From: DASXKD01 sp963734725
GTDB lineage: Bacteria; Actinomycetota; Actinomycetes; Streptosporangiales; Streptosporangiaceae
DNA length: 27,256 nt
NCBI GenBank assembly: GCA_963734725.1
Contig: CAVTIX010000005.1
Span: forward strand, 1 to 27,256
Direction of reading: 5' to 3'
Below the pieces are notes generated by a model, which was not told where the DNA came from, did no database searches, and saw nothing but the letters and a program-made list of their open reading frames with translations. Below are positions 15,235 through 22,770 of the stretch, one piece after another. Position 1 is the first letter of the stretch; each line of letters begins with the position of its first letter. The position numbers were made by a program, and so were the translations under genes.

Positions 15235-16074
15235 TTGTCCACGAGCCAGATCGTTCTGCTAGGTGCTGTCGCGGGGCTCACCATCTTCATCGGCCTGCCC
15301 ATCGGGCGGATACGGGCGCCGATGCCGAGGCTCAAAGTCTTCCTCAACGCCCTGGCCATCGGCATCCTGATCTTCCTGTTGTGGGACGTGCTGACCGCCG
15401 CCTGGGACCCGGCCGACGAGGCGCTGAGCAGCCACCGCTACCAGACCGCGATCACCAACGGGCTGGTGATGCTGGGCTGCCTCGGCATCGGCCTGATGGG
15501 CCTGGTCTACTTCGATCGCTGGATGAAGCGCCGGGCCTCCGCGCTGCGGCCCGAAGGACCAGGGGCGGCGACCGCGTACAAGCCGCTGCTGCCCGCCGGA
15601 CCCGACGCCGCCCGCGCCCGGGCGACGGAGTTGTCGCTGCTCATCGCCGTCGGCATCGGCATGCACAACTTCGGCGAGGGCCTGGCGATCGGGTCCTCCG
15701 CGGCGGCCGGTCAGCTCAGCCTGGCGCTGCTCCTGGTGATCGGGTTCGGCGCGCACAACGCGACCGAGGGATTCGGCATTGTGGCCCCGCTCACCGCGGC
15801 GGGGGTGCGGCCGACCTGGGGGCGGCTCATCCTGCTCGGCGTCATCGGCGGCGGCCCCACGTTCATCGGCACCCTGGTCGGGCAGGTGGTGACCACGCCA
15901 CTGCTGGGCATCGCCTTCCTTGGCCTCGCGGCTGGCTCCATCCTGTACGTGGTCATCGAACTGCTCGCCGTCGCCCGCGCCAGCAAGCTCAAGGAACTAG
16001 TTACCTGGGCGATCCTGCTGGGGATCGTGCTCGGTTTCGTCACTGACGCGATCGTCACCGCGGCCGGCGCCTGA
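15235..16074 (+). CDS. ZIP-family metal transporter
   Basis: This is a divalent metal importer of about 279 residues with eight predicted membrane segments. The metal-binding motifs of ZIP proteins are clear: MHNFGEGLAIGSSAAAG in helix 4 and GAHNATEGFGIVAP in helix 5, both with the His-Asn-x-x-Glu-Gly core. The charged loop between helices 3 and 4 (about residues 95-130) lacks the His-rich stretch of zinc-dedicated ZIPs. I chose the TTG at 15235, preceded by AGAGAGG, because upstream in-frame starts fall in or before the metal boxes at 15130-15181. Those boxes suggest control by an iron or manganese sensor, so the cargo is more likely Fe(II) or Mn(II) than Zn(II); this is inferred. The gene appears monocistronic. 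Confidence 0.92.
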   Translation: MSTSQIVLLGAVAGLTIFIGLPIGRIRAPMPRLKVFLNALAIGILIFLLWDVLTAAWDPADEALSSHRYQTAITNGLVMLGCLGIGLMGLVYFDRWMKRRASALRPEGPGAATAYKPLLPAGPDAARARATELSLLIAVGIGMHNFGEGLAIGSSAAAGQLSLALLLVIGFGAHNATEGFGIVAPLTAAGVRPTWGRLILLGVIGGGPTFIGTLVGQVVTTPLLGIAFLGLAAGSILYVVIELLAVARASKLKELVTWAILLGIVLGFVTDAIVTAAGA

Positions 16075-16156
16075 CGTCCTGGCCCGCCGCTGAGGCCGCC
16101 TCCAGGGCGCCCGCAGCGTGCGCTGACCTGGCGGCCAGGCTGAGCTACTAAATGGC

Positions 16157-16175
16157 GTCGGCATCTGAAGCCGAC
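16157..16175 (+). terminator. Hairpin downstream of the ZIP gene
   Basis: GTCGGC (16157-16162) and GCCGAC (16170-16175) form a perfect 6-bp stem with a 7-base loop, about 80 bases after the stop codon. Confidence 0.4.
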
Positions 16176-16271
16176 CCGCACGTCCGCATGACCTGCTCCG
16201 GACGCTCCAGGTGTGCTGAGCATCGGGTGCCGGTATTGGGTGATGAAACCAAATGAGCGTGCAGGACGAAA

Positions 16272-16280
16272 GACACAGTG
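16272..16280. repeat. Target-site duplication, left copy
   Basis: GACACAGTG here is repeated exactly at 18212-18220. The two copies abut the inverted-repeat ends of the ISKra4-type element, as a 9-bp target duplication would. Confidence 0.9.
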
Positions 16281-16311
16281 GGGTGCGCGCCAATTTTGTA
16301 GGTAGCTGAGG

Positions 16312-18122
16312 TTAGCCTGCGGCGGTCTGAGTGTGTCCGCGCTCGCAGATGGCTGGTATGGCGGTGGTGGTCTGGTTGTGGGGCTGCTGCCAGATCTGTT
16401 CCCAGCGGTTGCTGGCTTGCTGGCAGCGGAGGGTGGCGATGCTGGTGGCGCCGGGGATGGTCCATCTCATGCCGGATAGTTTGAGCCGCTGCCCGATGAC
16501 GGCTTTGCAGCCGGCTTCGACCATGCCGGAGCCGACGAACATGCCGAGGGAGCGGAAGTGCTTGTAGCGCATCCGGTGGGCGTTGGTTTCGAAGTAGCCC
16601 AGGGCCTTGTCGCGTTCGCGGGCGAGGGAGCCGGTGAATTTGAGATCGTGGCCGGCGGCCAGCAGCGCTGGGATGTCGCCGGTGTCGAGTTCGGCCAGGC
16701 GCTGGGCGAGCCAGTCTGGGTGGCTGCCGCGGAGCAGCCGGGCGGCGAGAGTGGCAAGGTCGTGGACGTGCTCGCGGGCGTGGTAGAGGTCCACGATCTG
16801 TGTTGCTGCCGGGAACAGCTCGTCGGCGAGGTTCCAAATCCACACCGCGCCGTCCCCGGGCATGACGAGCTGGCGGATGTGCTCGCAGCCGCGCCGCCGG
16901 GCCTCGGCGTCCACGAGCTGCCCGAATCGCTCGGCGGGTTCGAAGGTGGCCAGGTAGGAGGAGGAGCGTGGGTCGCGGACGGGCCAGCCGTCGTCATCGG
17001 TGGTGGTCTGGGTGAACAGGCAGGCCAGCTTGACCTCCCGGGTGCGGGCCTTGCCGTCGTCCGCTTTCCCGGCCCGGCCCTCGGTTTCCGAAGCCACCAC
17101 CGGGACGCCGGTGCCGTCGACAGCGATGTAGAGCATGTCCGGAACCGGCGCTGGCGGCAGGGGGATCACTTGGCGGGAGCAGATCGCGTCGGTGGCAGCG
17201 CCGATCGCCGCGGTGGCGGCGGTGCCGGTGGCTTCGGCGGACCGTTCGGTGCGCTTGATGGTCAGGCCGATGCCAGCCAGCTCCGCAAGCAGGCCGGCGG
17301 CCTTGGCGAACGGGACCGCGGCCGCGGCCCGGGCGGTCATCTTGGCCAGGCCGGGCGACATCGAGGCCCGCTCGACGCCAAGTTCGGTATCCCGGGGAAT
17401 CACGCCATGACCGCAGCCGGGGCAGTGGTAATACGCGCGGCGCACCTGGACCGGGCCGAGCACGGTGTCGATCGTCTTGGCCCGGTAGGACACGAACCGT
17501 GCCTGGTGGCCGGCCCCGCAGCCGGCCTGGGGGCCACGGTAGCCGGTGTCAGCGGCCAGCAGCCGCTCCAGCAGGCCGCAGCCAAGCTGGGTCATCGCGG
17601 TGCGGATGGCCAGCTCCACCGCTTCCAGGCCGCCCCCGCCAGCCCCGCCCAGCGAGCGCGCCGCCAGGGCGGCCAGCCGCTCTACCTCGGCGGCGGCCTC
17701 CGCCGCGAACGCCTCGGCGAGCCGGGCGCAGAGCCCCTTTTTTCGCCCCCCGGGCCGGGCGCAGGCTCCGCAGCGGAGGGCAGGAGCGGCCTTGCCTCGC
17801 AGATCTCCTCATTCACCTCGGTCACCTGTCCCACCAGCGCCCGGAACCGCTCATACTCAGCGACCTCCCGCCTGATCTTGTCCAGCTCCGGGCCCGGCCT
17901 CAGATGCCGGGTCACCGTCCGCCCGCTCGCTGACCGGCTCAGGTTGTACTGCGGGCCATGCCCTGGATGCCCCGGCTGCGCGCAGGCGCAGTTCGGCCGC
18001 CCGCACTTGCGGCGGACTTCGTTCAGCGAGCCCCGCCGGAAGTCACCGACCTGGCTGAGCTGCTCATACAGCTCCGCTCGCCGGAGCTCAAGCCCCACGA
18101 GATCTTCCGGCAGGTCCGGCAT
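16312..18122 (-). CDS. ISKra4-family transposase, two frames joined by -1 frameshifting
   Basis: The first frame starts at ATG 18122 with GGAG upstream. It encodes a domain with a Cys cluster typical of these elements (RRKCGRPNCACAQPGHPGHGPQY). At the A6 run (17738-17743) a -1 shift passes from GEKRGSAP to GEKKGLCARLAEAF and continues to the stop at 16312. The second part holds the UPF0236-like transposase: a Zn-type YYHCPGCGHGV, AVDGTGVPVV with the first Asp, GDGAVWIWNLADELFPAATQIVDLYHAREHV with the second, and GSGMVEAGCKAVIGQRLKLSGMRWT with the Glu. Together they give a product of about 600 residues. The split is best explained as programmed frameshifting, known in this family, not decay. 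A second-frame restart near 17619 would lack the N-terminal domain. Confidence 0.88.
17738..17743 (-). other. Slippery A6 run, probable programmed -1 frameshift site
   Basis: On the transposase strand the sequence reads GGC GAA AAA AGG. A Lys-tRNA on AAA can slip back one base onto AAA, after which AAG GGG CTC opens the catalytic frame. The direction (-1) agrees with the relative frames of the two halves. The zero frame would otherwise end at 17682. Confidence 0.75.
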
Positions 18123-18211
18123 AGCTCCGCCTAGTCTGAGTGTTAACAACACTCAGACTAGGCGCGTGGCCAGCAGCCGGGCAAACACCCCTACTTTCGT
18201 GGCGCACACCC

Positions 18212-18220
18212 GACACAGTG
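18212..18220. repeat. Target-site duplication, right copy
   Basis: GACACAGTG, identical to 16272-16280, immediately follows the right inverted repeat of the ISKra4-type element. Confidence 0.9.
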
Positions 18221-19508
18221 CCTGCCCGAACGAAATGTCGGCCCCTTCGGTCATGCTGGATGGGTGCAGCTCAGGTATAACTACCGCCTCGACCCAGCCC
18301 CCCGCCATCGCATGGCGTTGGCCAGGGCGTTCGGGTGCGCGCGGGTGGTGTTCAACGACGCGCTGCGCGCCCGGCAGCAGGCGCATGCGGCCGGGCTGCC
18401 TTATATCACCGATGCTGAGCTGTCGGCCCGGCTGACCGCGGCCAAACGGACGCCGGAGCGCGCCTGGTTAGCCGAGGTCTCAGCGGTGGTGCTCCAGCAG
18501 GCCTTGGCCGACCTGAACGCCGCTTACCGGAACTTCTTCACCTCCTTGTCGGGCAGCCGGAAGGGACCGCGAGTCCAGGCGCCGAGGTACCGGTCCCGCA
18601 AGGATCATCGGCAGGTGGTCCGGTTCACCGCCAGCGCCCGGTTCAGGGTGCTGCCCAACGGGAAACTCCGGTTGCCGAAGATCGGGGACGTGCCGCTGCG
18701 GTGGTCGCGCCCTCTGCCGTCCAAGCCGTCCAGCGTGACGGTGATCAAAGATGCGGCGGGCCGGTACTTCGCCTCCTTCGTCGTGGGGGCTGGACCGTGC
18801 CCGCTGCCTGTGGCTGGGCCAGCGGTCGGCATCGACCTTGGCCTCACTCACTTTGCAGTGCTGTCGGATGGCCGCAAGATCGCCTCTCCTCAGTTCTTGC
18901 GGCGGGCGGAGAAGAAGCTCAAGCGGGCGCAGCGGAATCTGTCCCACAAGCAAAACGGCTCCCGCAACCGGGACAAGGCCAGGGTCAAGGTCGCCCGCGC
19001 GCACGCGCGGGTGGCTGATGCGCGGCGCGATTTTCACCACCAGTTGTCTACGGCCCTGATCCGCGAGAACCAAGCGGTCGCCGTGGAGGATCTGGCGGTG
19101 AAAGGGCTTGCCCGGACCCGGCTGGCCAAGTCGGTCAATGACGCCGGGTGGGCCGGGTTCGTGGCGATGCTGGAGTACAAGGCCCGGCTGTATGGCCGGG
19201 GGTTTCACCGGATCGGCCGGTTCGAGCCCACCTCGCAGGCGTGCTCTGCGTGCGGGGTGAAGGACGGCCCCAAGCCGCTGCATGTCCGCACTTGGCGGTG
19301 CCCGGGATGCGGGGTGTGGCTGGACCGGGACATCAACGCGGCGGTCAACGTCGCCAAGGCCGCCGGGCCGGCGGTGACAGCCTGTGGAGCGCAGGTAAGA
19401 CCGGGAGCGATCCCGGCGCAGCGCGGTGAAGCAGGAACCCACCCGACCTCACACCGGACGTGGCGCGACAGGCGGGAAACCCGGCCATCAGGTCCGGGTG
19501 GAAGTCAA
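18221..19508 (+). mobile_element. TnpB-only IS200/IS605-type element, right end 19508
   Basis: The element carries tnpB without a tnpA. The right end is placed after GGAAGTCAA (19500-19508), which resembles IS605-type right ends (GGATGTCAA). The left end is uncertain because the ISKra4-type element sits in it or just outside it. Joined across that insertion, GCAGG (16261-16265) and CCTGC (18221-18225) could form a subterminal hairpin, so the left end may lie before 16261. Movement would need a TnpA in trans. Confidence 0.6.
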
Positions 19509-19511
19509 TAG
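18264..19511 (+). CDS. tnpB: TnpB, RNA-guided RuvC nuclease of an IS605-type element
   Basis: TnpB is the compact ancestor of Cas12: with its element's omega RNA it cuts DNA matching the element's insertion site. The 415-residue product is full length. It has the N-terminal wedge LRYNYRLDPAPRHRMALARAFG, the RuvC Asp191 in GIDLGLTHFAVLSDG, Glu275 in AVEDLAVKGL, a zinc ribbon (Cys327, Cys330, Cys346, Cys349), and the last Asp in DRDINAAVNV (about 354-356). All catalytic residues are present. The start is GTG 18264, giving VQLRYNYRL. The stop codon TAG (19509-19511) appears to be formed by the flanking DNA just after the element's GTCAA end, so the C-terminal tail overlaps the omega-RNA coding DNA. 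The ISKra4-type insertion ends 43 bases upstream and may have removed its promoter. Confidence 0.93.
   Translation: MQLRYNYRLDPAPRHRMALARAFGCARVVFNDALRARQQAHAAGLPYITDAELSARLTAAKRTPERAWLAEVSAVVLQQALADLNAAYRNFFTSLSGSRKGPRVQAPRYRSRKDHRQVVRFTASARFRVLPNGKLRLPKIGDVPLRWSRPLPSKPSSVTVIKDAAGRYFASFVVGAGPCPLPVAGPAVGIDLGLTHFAVLSDGRKIASPQFLRRAEKKLKRAQRNLSHKQNGSRNRDKARVKVARAHARVADARRDFHHQLSTALIRENQAVAVEDLAVKGLARTRLAKSVNDAGWAGFVAMLEYKARLYGRGFHRIGRFEPTSQACSACGVKDGPKPLHVRTWRCPGCGVWLDRDINAAVNVAKAAGPAVTACGAQVRPGAIPAQRGEAGTHPTSHRTWRDRRETRPSGPGGSQ
19380..19508 (+). ncRNA. Probable omega RNA (reRNA) region at the 3' end of tnpB
   Basis: In characterised TnpB systems the guide scaffold is made from the 3' end of tnpB through the right end, and the guide itself is the flanking DNA. 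Here the scaffold would end at GTCAA (19504-19508) and the guide would begin TAGAGTCCTGGGGTGA at 19509. The region contains GC-rich complementary stretches (for example CCGGGAGCGATCCCGG near 19402). The 5' boundary is a guess. Confidence 0.4.
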
Positions 19512-19520
19512 AGTCCTGGG

Positions 19521-20306
19521 GTGAATTCCAATTCCGAGGCCCCGGCCACGCTCCCGCCGCTGACCAAGCGCATGCTCGGCTGGGAGATCGTCGTCGTTTT
19601 CGCTGTGTCGCTCGGCGCCAGCTCCCTGTTCGCGCTGATCAACCTGATCGGCTCACTGACTGCCCCGAAGGCGCTGCGGCAGCAGCAGGCCTTGCTCGTC
19701 GGGTCGCTGGCGCCCGGCCGGCCGCTGCTGGACCTGACCCTGCAGCTGGCCAGCATCGTGACCACGCTCGCGCCGGTCGCGCTGGTGTTCTACCTGCTGG
19801 CCCGCGAAGGCGAGGGGCCCTCGGCGCTGGGCATCGACAGCACGCGCCCGGCCAGCGACGTGCTCCGCGGCGCCGTGCTGGCCGCGGTCATCGGCGGCAC
19901 CGGCCTCGCGCTCTACGTGGCGGCCTTCCACCTGGGGATCAGCCTGAACGTGGTGCCGGAGGACCTGCCCGCCGTCTGGTGGCGAATCCCCGTGCTCCTC
20001 CTCGACGCGGCGCAGAACGGCATCCTCGAAGAGGTACTGGTCCTCGGCTACCTGCTGCGCCGCCTCGACCAGCTCGGCTGGGCACCCGGCAAGGCGATCG
20101 CGCTGGCCGCGGTGGTCCGCGGCTCGTATCACCTGTACCAGGGGTTCGGCGGGTTCATCGGCAACGCGATCCTGGGCGTCATCTTTGGCGTGCTGTATCG
20201 CAGGTGGGGCCGGGTGACCCCGATGATCATCGCGCACACGCTCATCGACGCCGGCGCTTTTGTCGGCTACGCGGTGCTGCACGGCCACGTGTCCTGGCTC
20301 CCGTGA
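19521..20306 (+). CDS. CPBP-family intramembrane endopeptidase (Abi/CAAX-protease-like)
   Basis: The 261-residue polytopic membrane protein has about eight hydrophobic segments and the CPBP (Rce1-like) motifs. The first is LDAAQNGILEEVLVLGYLLRRL with the Glu-Glu pair; the following Arg of EExxxR is replaced by Leu, a variant I recall in actinomycete members. The second is VVRGSYHLYQGFGGF with His. The third is IIAHTLIDAGAF with His and Asp. The family cleaves membrane-embedded substrates or supports bacteriocin immunity; no substrate is evident. GTG 19521 lies only 12 bases after the proposed right end of the TnpB element and lacks a clear ribosome site, so the gene's original upstream signals were probably displaced. 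The IS1182-type element has hit its terminator. Confidence 0.88.
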   Translation: MNSNSEAPATLPPLTKRMLGWEIVVVFAVSLGASSLFALINLIGSLTAPKALRQQQALLVGSLAPGRPLLDLTLQLASIVTTLAPVALVFYLLAREGEGPSALGIDSTRPASDVLRGAVLAAVIGGTGLALYVAAFHLGISLNVVPEDLPAVWWRIPVLLLDAAQNGILEEVLVLGYLLRRLDQLGWAPGKAIALAAVVRGSYHLYQGFGGFIGNAILGVIFGVLYRRWGRVTPMIIAHTLIDAGAFVGYAVLHGHVSWLP

Positions 20307-20332
20307 CCGCCCCGGCGCACCGTTCGTTTGTG

Positions 20333-20349
20333 ATGGTTGGCGCAACCAT
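20333..20349. repeat. Palindrome flanking the IS1182-type element, left copy
   Basis: The 17-bp ATGGTTGGCGCAACCAT recurs exactly at 22144-22160, on the other side of the element. Either it is a 17-bp target duplication, or the element inserted in a palindrome and copied it. Confidence 0.85.
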
Positions 20350-22143
20350 CACAGTCTCCGGGCTGTTGCAGAATCGCTGGGCGGCGGATGTGTCGGTGGG
20401 CGGTGGCCTGGTGTGTAAGGCATGGCTGGATTCAGGCTGGCAGGGCGGCCAGGGCCTGGGTGGTGAGGTGGCCGCTTGTGATGGCTTTGAGCAGGTTGTG
20501 GACGGCGGCGGTGAAGGCCCATTCGGCGGCGGCGGCGGTCTTGCCGCGCGCCGACAGTTGCCGGAAGCGCAGGTTGTGCTTGATGTGCCCGTGCGGGGTT
20601 TCGGCGATATGGCCGCGCTGGCGGTAGGCGGTGAGGCCGTCTTCGGTTTTCAGCCGCCCGGCCATCGCCTGGGTGGCTGGCCCGGCCCGGTGACGGCCAG
20701 CGGCCCCGCCGCTGCGCGCGGCGTGCTCCAGGCCGCGGTGTTTGCCGACCGCGATCAGCCGGTCCGGGCCGCAGGTGGTGAGGTTGTGCTCGGAGCAGTA
20801 GCCGGCATCGGCCAGCAGCAGCCCGATCCTGGCCGCATCCTGGCCTACGGCAGGACGGCTGGCGGTGATCAGGGCGGCGGCATCCTCCGCGGCCCGCGCC
20901 ATGGGCTCGAACCACCGGGAATCGGCGGAGTCATTGGTGAGCTCGGTGGCGATGATCAGCCCATCGGCGCTGGTGACATTTTGGGCGTTGCAGCCCTGGA
21001 TGAACCCGCCGCCGCGCACCGGCATCAGCCGCGAGTCCGGGTCGGTGAGATTGCGCACCGGCCCCGGCCCCTTCCGGCTGCGTTCCCGGTCAGCGGCCCG
21101 GCGGGCGGCTTCGGCCTGGCGCCGCCTGGCCCGCTCCAGCCGGGCGGCCGCCTGCCGGGCCCGCACATGCTGGCTGGCTGGCCGCCGTGGCGGGTTACCC
21201 AGACGCTTGCCGGTCTGCGCCAGCGACCGGGCATTCCGCGCCTCCCAGTCGTCGATCTTGGCCTGCTGGGCGGCGGCGACCCGGGCCAGCTTTTCTTCGG
21301 CCAGCGCCACTGCCGCCAAGCCGGGGGAACATCCGGTCCGCCGCCCGGCCCGCTGCCGGGCGCGGAACGCCTCTGCCTGGTCTCGCTGCGCCTTCTCGGC
21401 TGCTTCCCGCTCCGCCCGCAGGCTGGCCAGCGCCGCGCGGATCCGCTCATCCCGGCTGCCCGTCCGCCACACGTCCCCGGGCACCTCATCCCCGCGCTCA
21501 TCACCGAACAGCTCATCCTCGGCGGCATCGGCCTGCCCGTGCCGGGCCACGATCTCGCTGGCCAGCTGGGCCAGCTTCCCCTCGGCACGGTTGGCGGCCT
21601 TGGACGCGCCGGCGGCGATCTTCATCCCATCCAGCGCGACCACTCCCAGCTTCCCCATGCCCAGCCGCGCGCACAGGCCCAGCACCTCCGCGAAAAACCC
21701 CGCGATCGCCTCACCGAAGCAGCCACAGAACCGGGCGATGGTCGCGTGATCGGGCAGGTTCTGCGCGCAGATCACCCGGAACGCCACATCGGTCCCGCAC
21801 AACTGCCCGATCCGCCGCGAACTGGTCACCCCGCTCGCATACGCCCACACCAGCACCGCCAGCAGCATGTCCAGGTCATAACCAGGCGCCCCCGCACCGC
21901 CGGTGCGCCGGGCAGCATGAAACGCACCCGTGTCCAGGTGCCGCTCCACCACCCTGATCACCAGCCACACCGGGTGATCCGCCGGCAGCCACTCCCGCAT
22001 GTCCGGCGGAAACAAAAACACCTGGCCACGATCCACCGGCCGGTACCCCTTAGCCATGCCACGACCATCCCAAACGAGCACGAATACGACCGAAAGGCAC
22101 GCCGAGCCAGGCCAGCCGATTCTGCAACAGCCCGTCTTGTGTA
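20350..22143. mobile_element. Complete IS1182-family insertion sequence (about 1.79 kb)
   Basis: An 18-bp perfect inverted repeat (CGGGCTGTTGCAGAATCG) lies near both ends, starting about 8-10 bases inside each flanking palindrome. One transposase gene, read leftward, fills the interior. The outermost bases differ between the two ends (CACAGTCTC on the left, TACACAAGA on the right), so the exact tips are uncertain within ten bases. It separates the CPBP gene from the convergent YbaK-type gene. Confidence 0.85.
20432..22057 (-). CDS. IS1182-family transposase
   Basis: This DDE transposase of about 541 residues is intact. The N-terminal DUF772-type domain reads YRPVDRGQVFLFPPDMREWLPADHPVW, then AYASGVTSSRRIGQLCGTDVAFRVI and PDHATIARF. 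The catalytic domain follows: ALDGMKIAAGAS with the first Asp, LLADAGYCSEHN with the second, and YRQRGHIAETPHGHIKHN with the Glu. A long Arg/Ala/Glu-rich coiled insertion lies between the first and second Asp (about residues 175-340), as in IS1182 members. The start MAKGYRPVDRGQ at 22057 is preferred over an upstream start at 22165 because the latter would begin outside the element, in the target flank. Confidence 0.93.
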   Translation of the reverse strand: MAKGYRPVDRGQVFLFPPDMREWLPADHPVWLVIRVVERHLDTGAFHAARRTGGAGAPGYDLDMLLAVLVWAYASGVTSSRRIGQLCGTDVAFRVICAQNLPDHATIARFCGCFGEAIAGFFAEVLGLCARLGMGKLGVVALDGMKIAAGASKAANRAEGKLAQLASEIVARHGQADAAEDELFGDERGDEVPGDVWRTGSRDERIRAALASLRAEREAAEKAQRDQAEAFRARQRAGRRTGCSPGLAAVALAEEKLARVAAAQQAKIDDWEARNARSLAQTGKRLGNPPRRPASQHVRARQAAARLERARRRQAEAARRAADRERSRKGPGPVRNLTDPDSRLMPVRGGGFIQGCNAQNVTSADGLIIATELTNDSADSRWFEPMARAAEDAAALITASRPAVGQDAARIGLLLADAGYCSEHNLTTCGPDRLIAVGKHRGLEHAARSGGAAGRHRAGPATQAMAGRLKTEDGLTAYRQRGHIAETPHGHIKHNLRFRQLSARGKTAAAAEWAFTAAVHNLLKAITSGHLTTQALAALPA

Positions 22144-22160
22144 ATGGTTGGCGCAACCAT
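22144..22160. repeat. Palindrome flanking the IS1182-type element, right copy
   Basis: ATGGTTGGCGCAACCAT, identical to 20333-20349. Joining left flank, one palindrome copy and right flank gives a longer hairpin (arms CGTTTGT on the left, ACAAACG on the right, one G-G mismatch) between two converging genes: the likely ancestral bidirectional terminator. Confidence 0.8.
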
Positions 22161-22207
22161 GACAAACGGCTGACGTTTCGGGCTGCCGGAACCAGGCCGG
22201 CCTTCGG

Positions 22208-22753
22208 TTAGCGGGCCAAGCCGTCGATCACCCGCACGCCGGGCAGGCTGGCCAGCAGTTTCCCGGCCAGGACCAGCTTCGACCGGCGCGCCCCGCTGCC
22301 GATCACCACGACCGGGGTGTCCGCTACGAGCGCGTCCACCAGCACCGGCCAGCCGGCCGGTAGGCCAATCGGGGTGATCCCGCCGTACTCCATCCCGCTG
22401 TCCGCGACCGCCACGTCCATCGCCGCGAACGAGGCCTTGCGCACGTCAAGCTCACGGCGGGCCACGTTGTTCACGTCGGCCCTGGTAGTGGCCAGGATCA
22501 CGCATGCCGCGAACCTGGTCTCGCCCTCGCGCTTGCCCGAGATCACCACGCAGTTGGCCGACTCGGCGAGGCTGACGCCGTACCGCTCGCAGAAAGCGGC
22601 CGTGTCGGCGACCTCCGGGTCGATCTCGGCCACGCCAACCCCGCTGGCCGCCTCGTCGCCCAGCGCGGCCAGCGCACCAGCCACGGGCGCGGCCAGCAGG
22701 TCGGGCCTGCTCAGCGCCGGGACGGCGGCCAGAGAGCCGATGTGAGCTTCCAC
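22208..22753 (-). CDS. YbaK/aminoacyl-tRNA deacylase-domain protein
   Basis: This is a single-domain YbaK-type protein of 181 residues, the fold used by enzymes that hydrolyse mischarged tRNA (for example Cys-tRNA-Pro or Ala-tRNA-Pro). Visible features are TAAFCERYGVSLAESANCVVISGK, then FAACVILATTRADVNNVARRELDVRKASFA, then SGMEYGGITPIGLPAGWPVLVDALV, where the GGITPIG stretch forms the substrate pocket. The GTG at 22753 has AGGAGG nine bases before it; the in-frame ATG-type start at 22789 lies inside the amidase gene and is not preferred. It diverges from the amidase across only 17 bp, so promoters of each gene must reach into the other. The tRNA substrate cannot be predicted. Confidence 0.9.
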   Translation of the reverse strand: MEAHIGSLAAVPALSRPDLLAAPVAGALAALGDEAASGVGVAEIDPEVADTAAFCERYGVSLAESANCVVISGKREGETRFAACVILATTRADVNNVARRELDVRKASFAAMDVAVADSGMEYGGITPIGLPAGWPVLVDALVADTPVVVIGSGARRSKLVLAGKLLASLPGVRVIDGLAR

Positions 22754-22770
22754 GCCGTTATCCTCCTGCC

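Larger units (their letters stand above)
16281..18211. mobile_element. Complete ISKra4-family insertion sequence (1931 bp)
   Basis: The ends are imperfect inverted repeats. The left begins GGGTGCGCGCCA then GTAGG five bases later; the right end, on its reverse strand, begins GGGTGTGCGCCA then GTAGG five bases later. Exact 9-bp direct repeats (GACACAGTG) flank it, matching the 9-bp duplications remembered for the ISKra4 subgroup. It carries one transposase gene read leftward, spread over two frames joined by a slippery A6 run. The intact ends and duplication indicate recent insertion and probable activity. Deleting it restores the sequence upstream of tnpB. Confidence 0.92.

Noticed and set aside
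16312..18152. ISKra4 transposase as a decayed gene because it is in two frames
   Set aside because: The frames meet at an A6 slippery run with the correct -1 relation, known for this family, so programmed frameshifting fits better.
16558..18435. Long plus-strand frame of 625 residues opposite the ISKra4 transposase
   Set aside because: It is the antisense of the transposase and crosses the element boundary; no domain is seen.
19460..22144. 894-residue plus-strand frame
   Set aside because: It overlaps tnpB's end and the CPBP gene in another frame and lies antisense to the IS1182 transposase.
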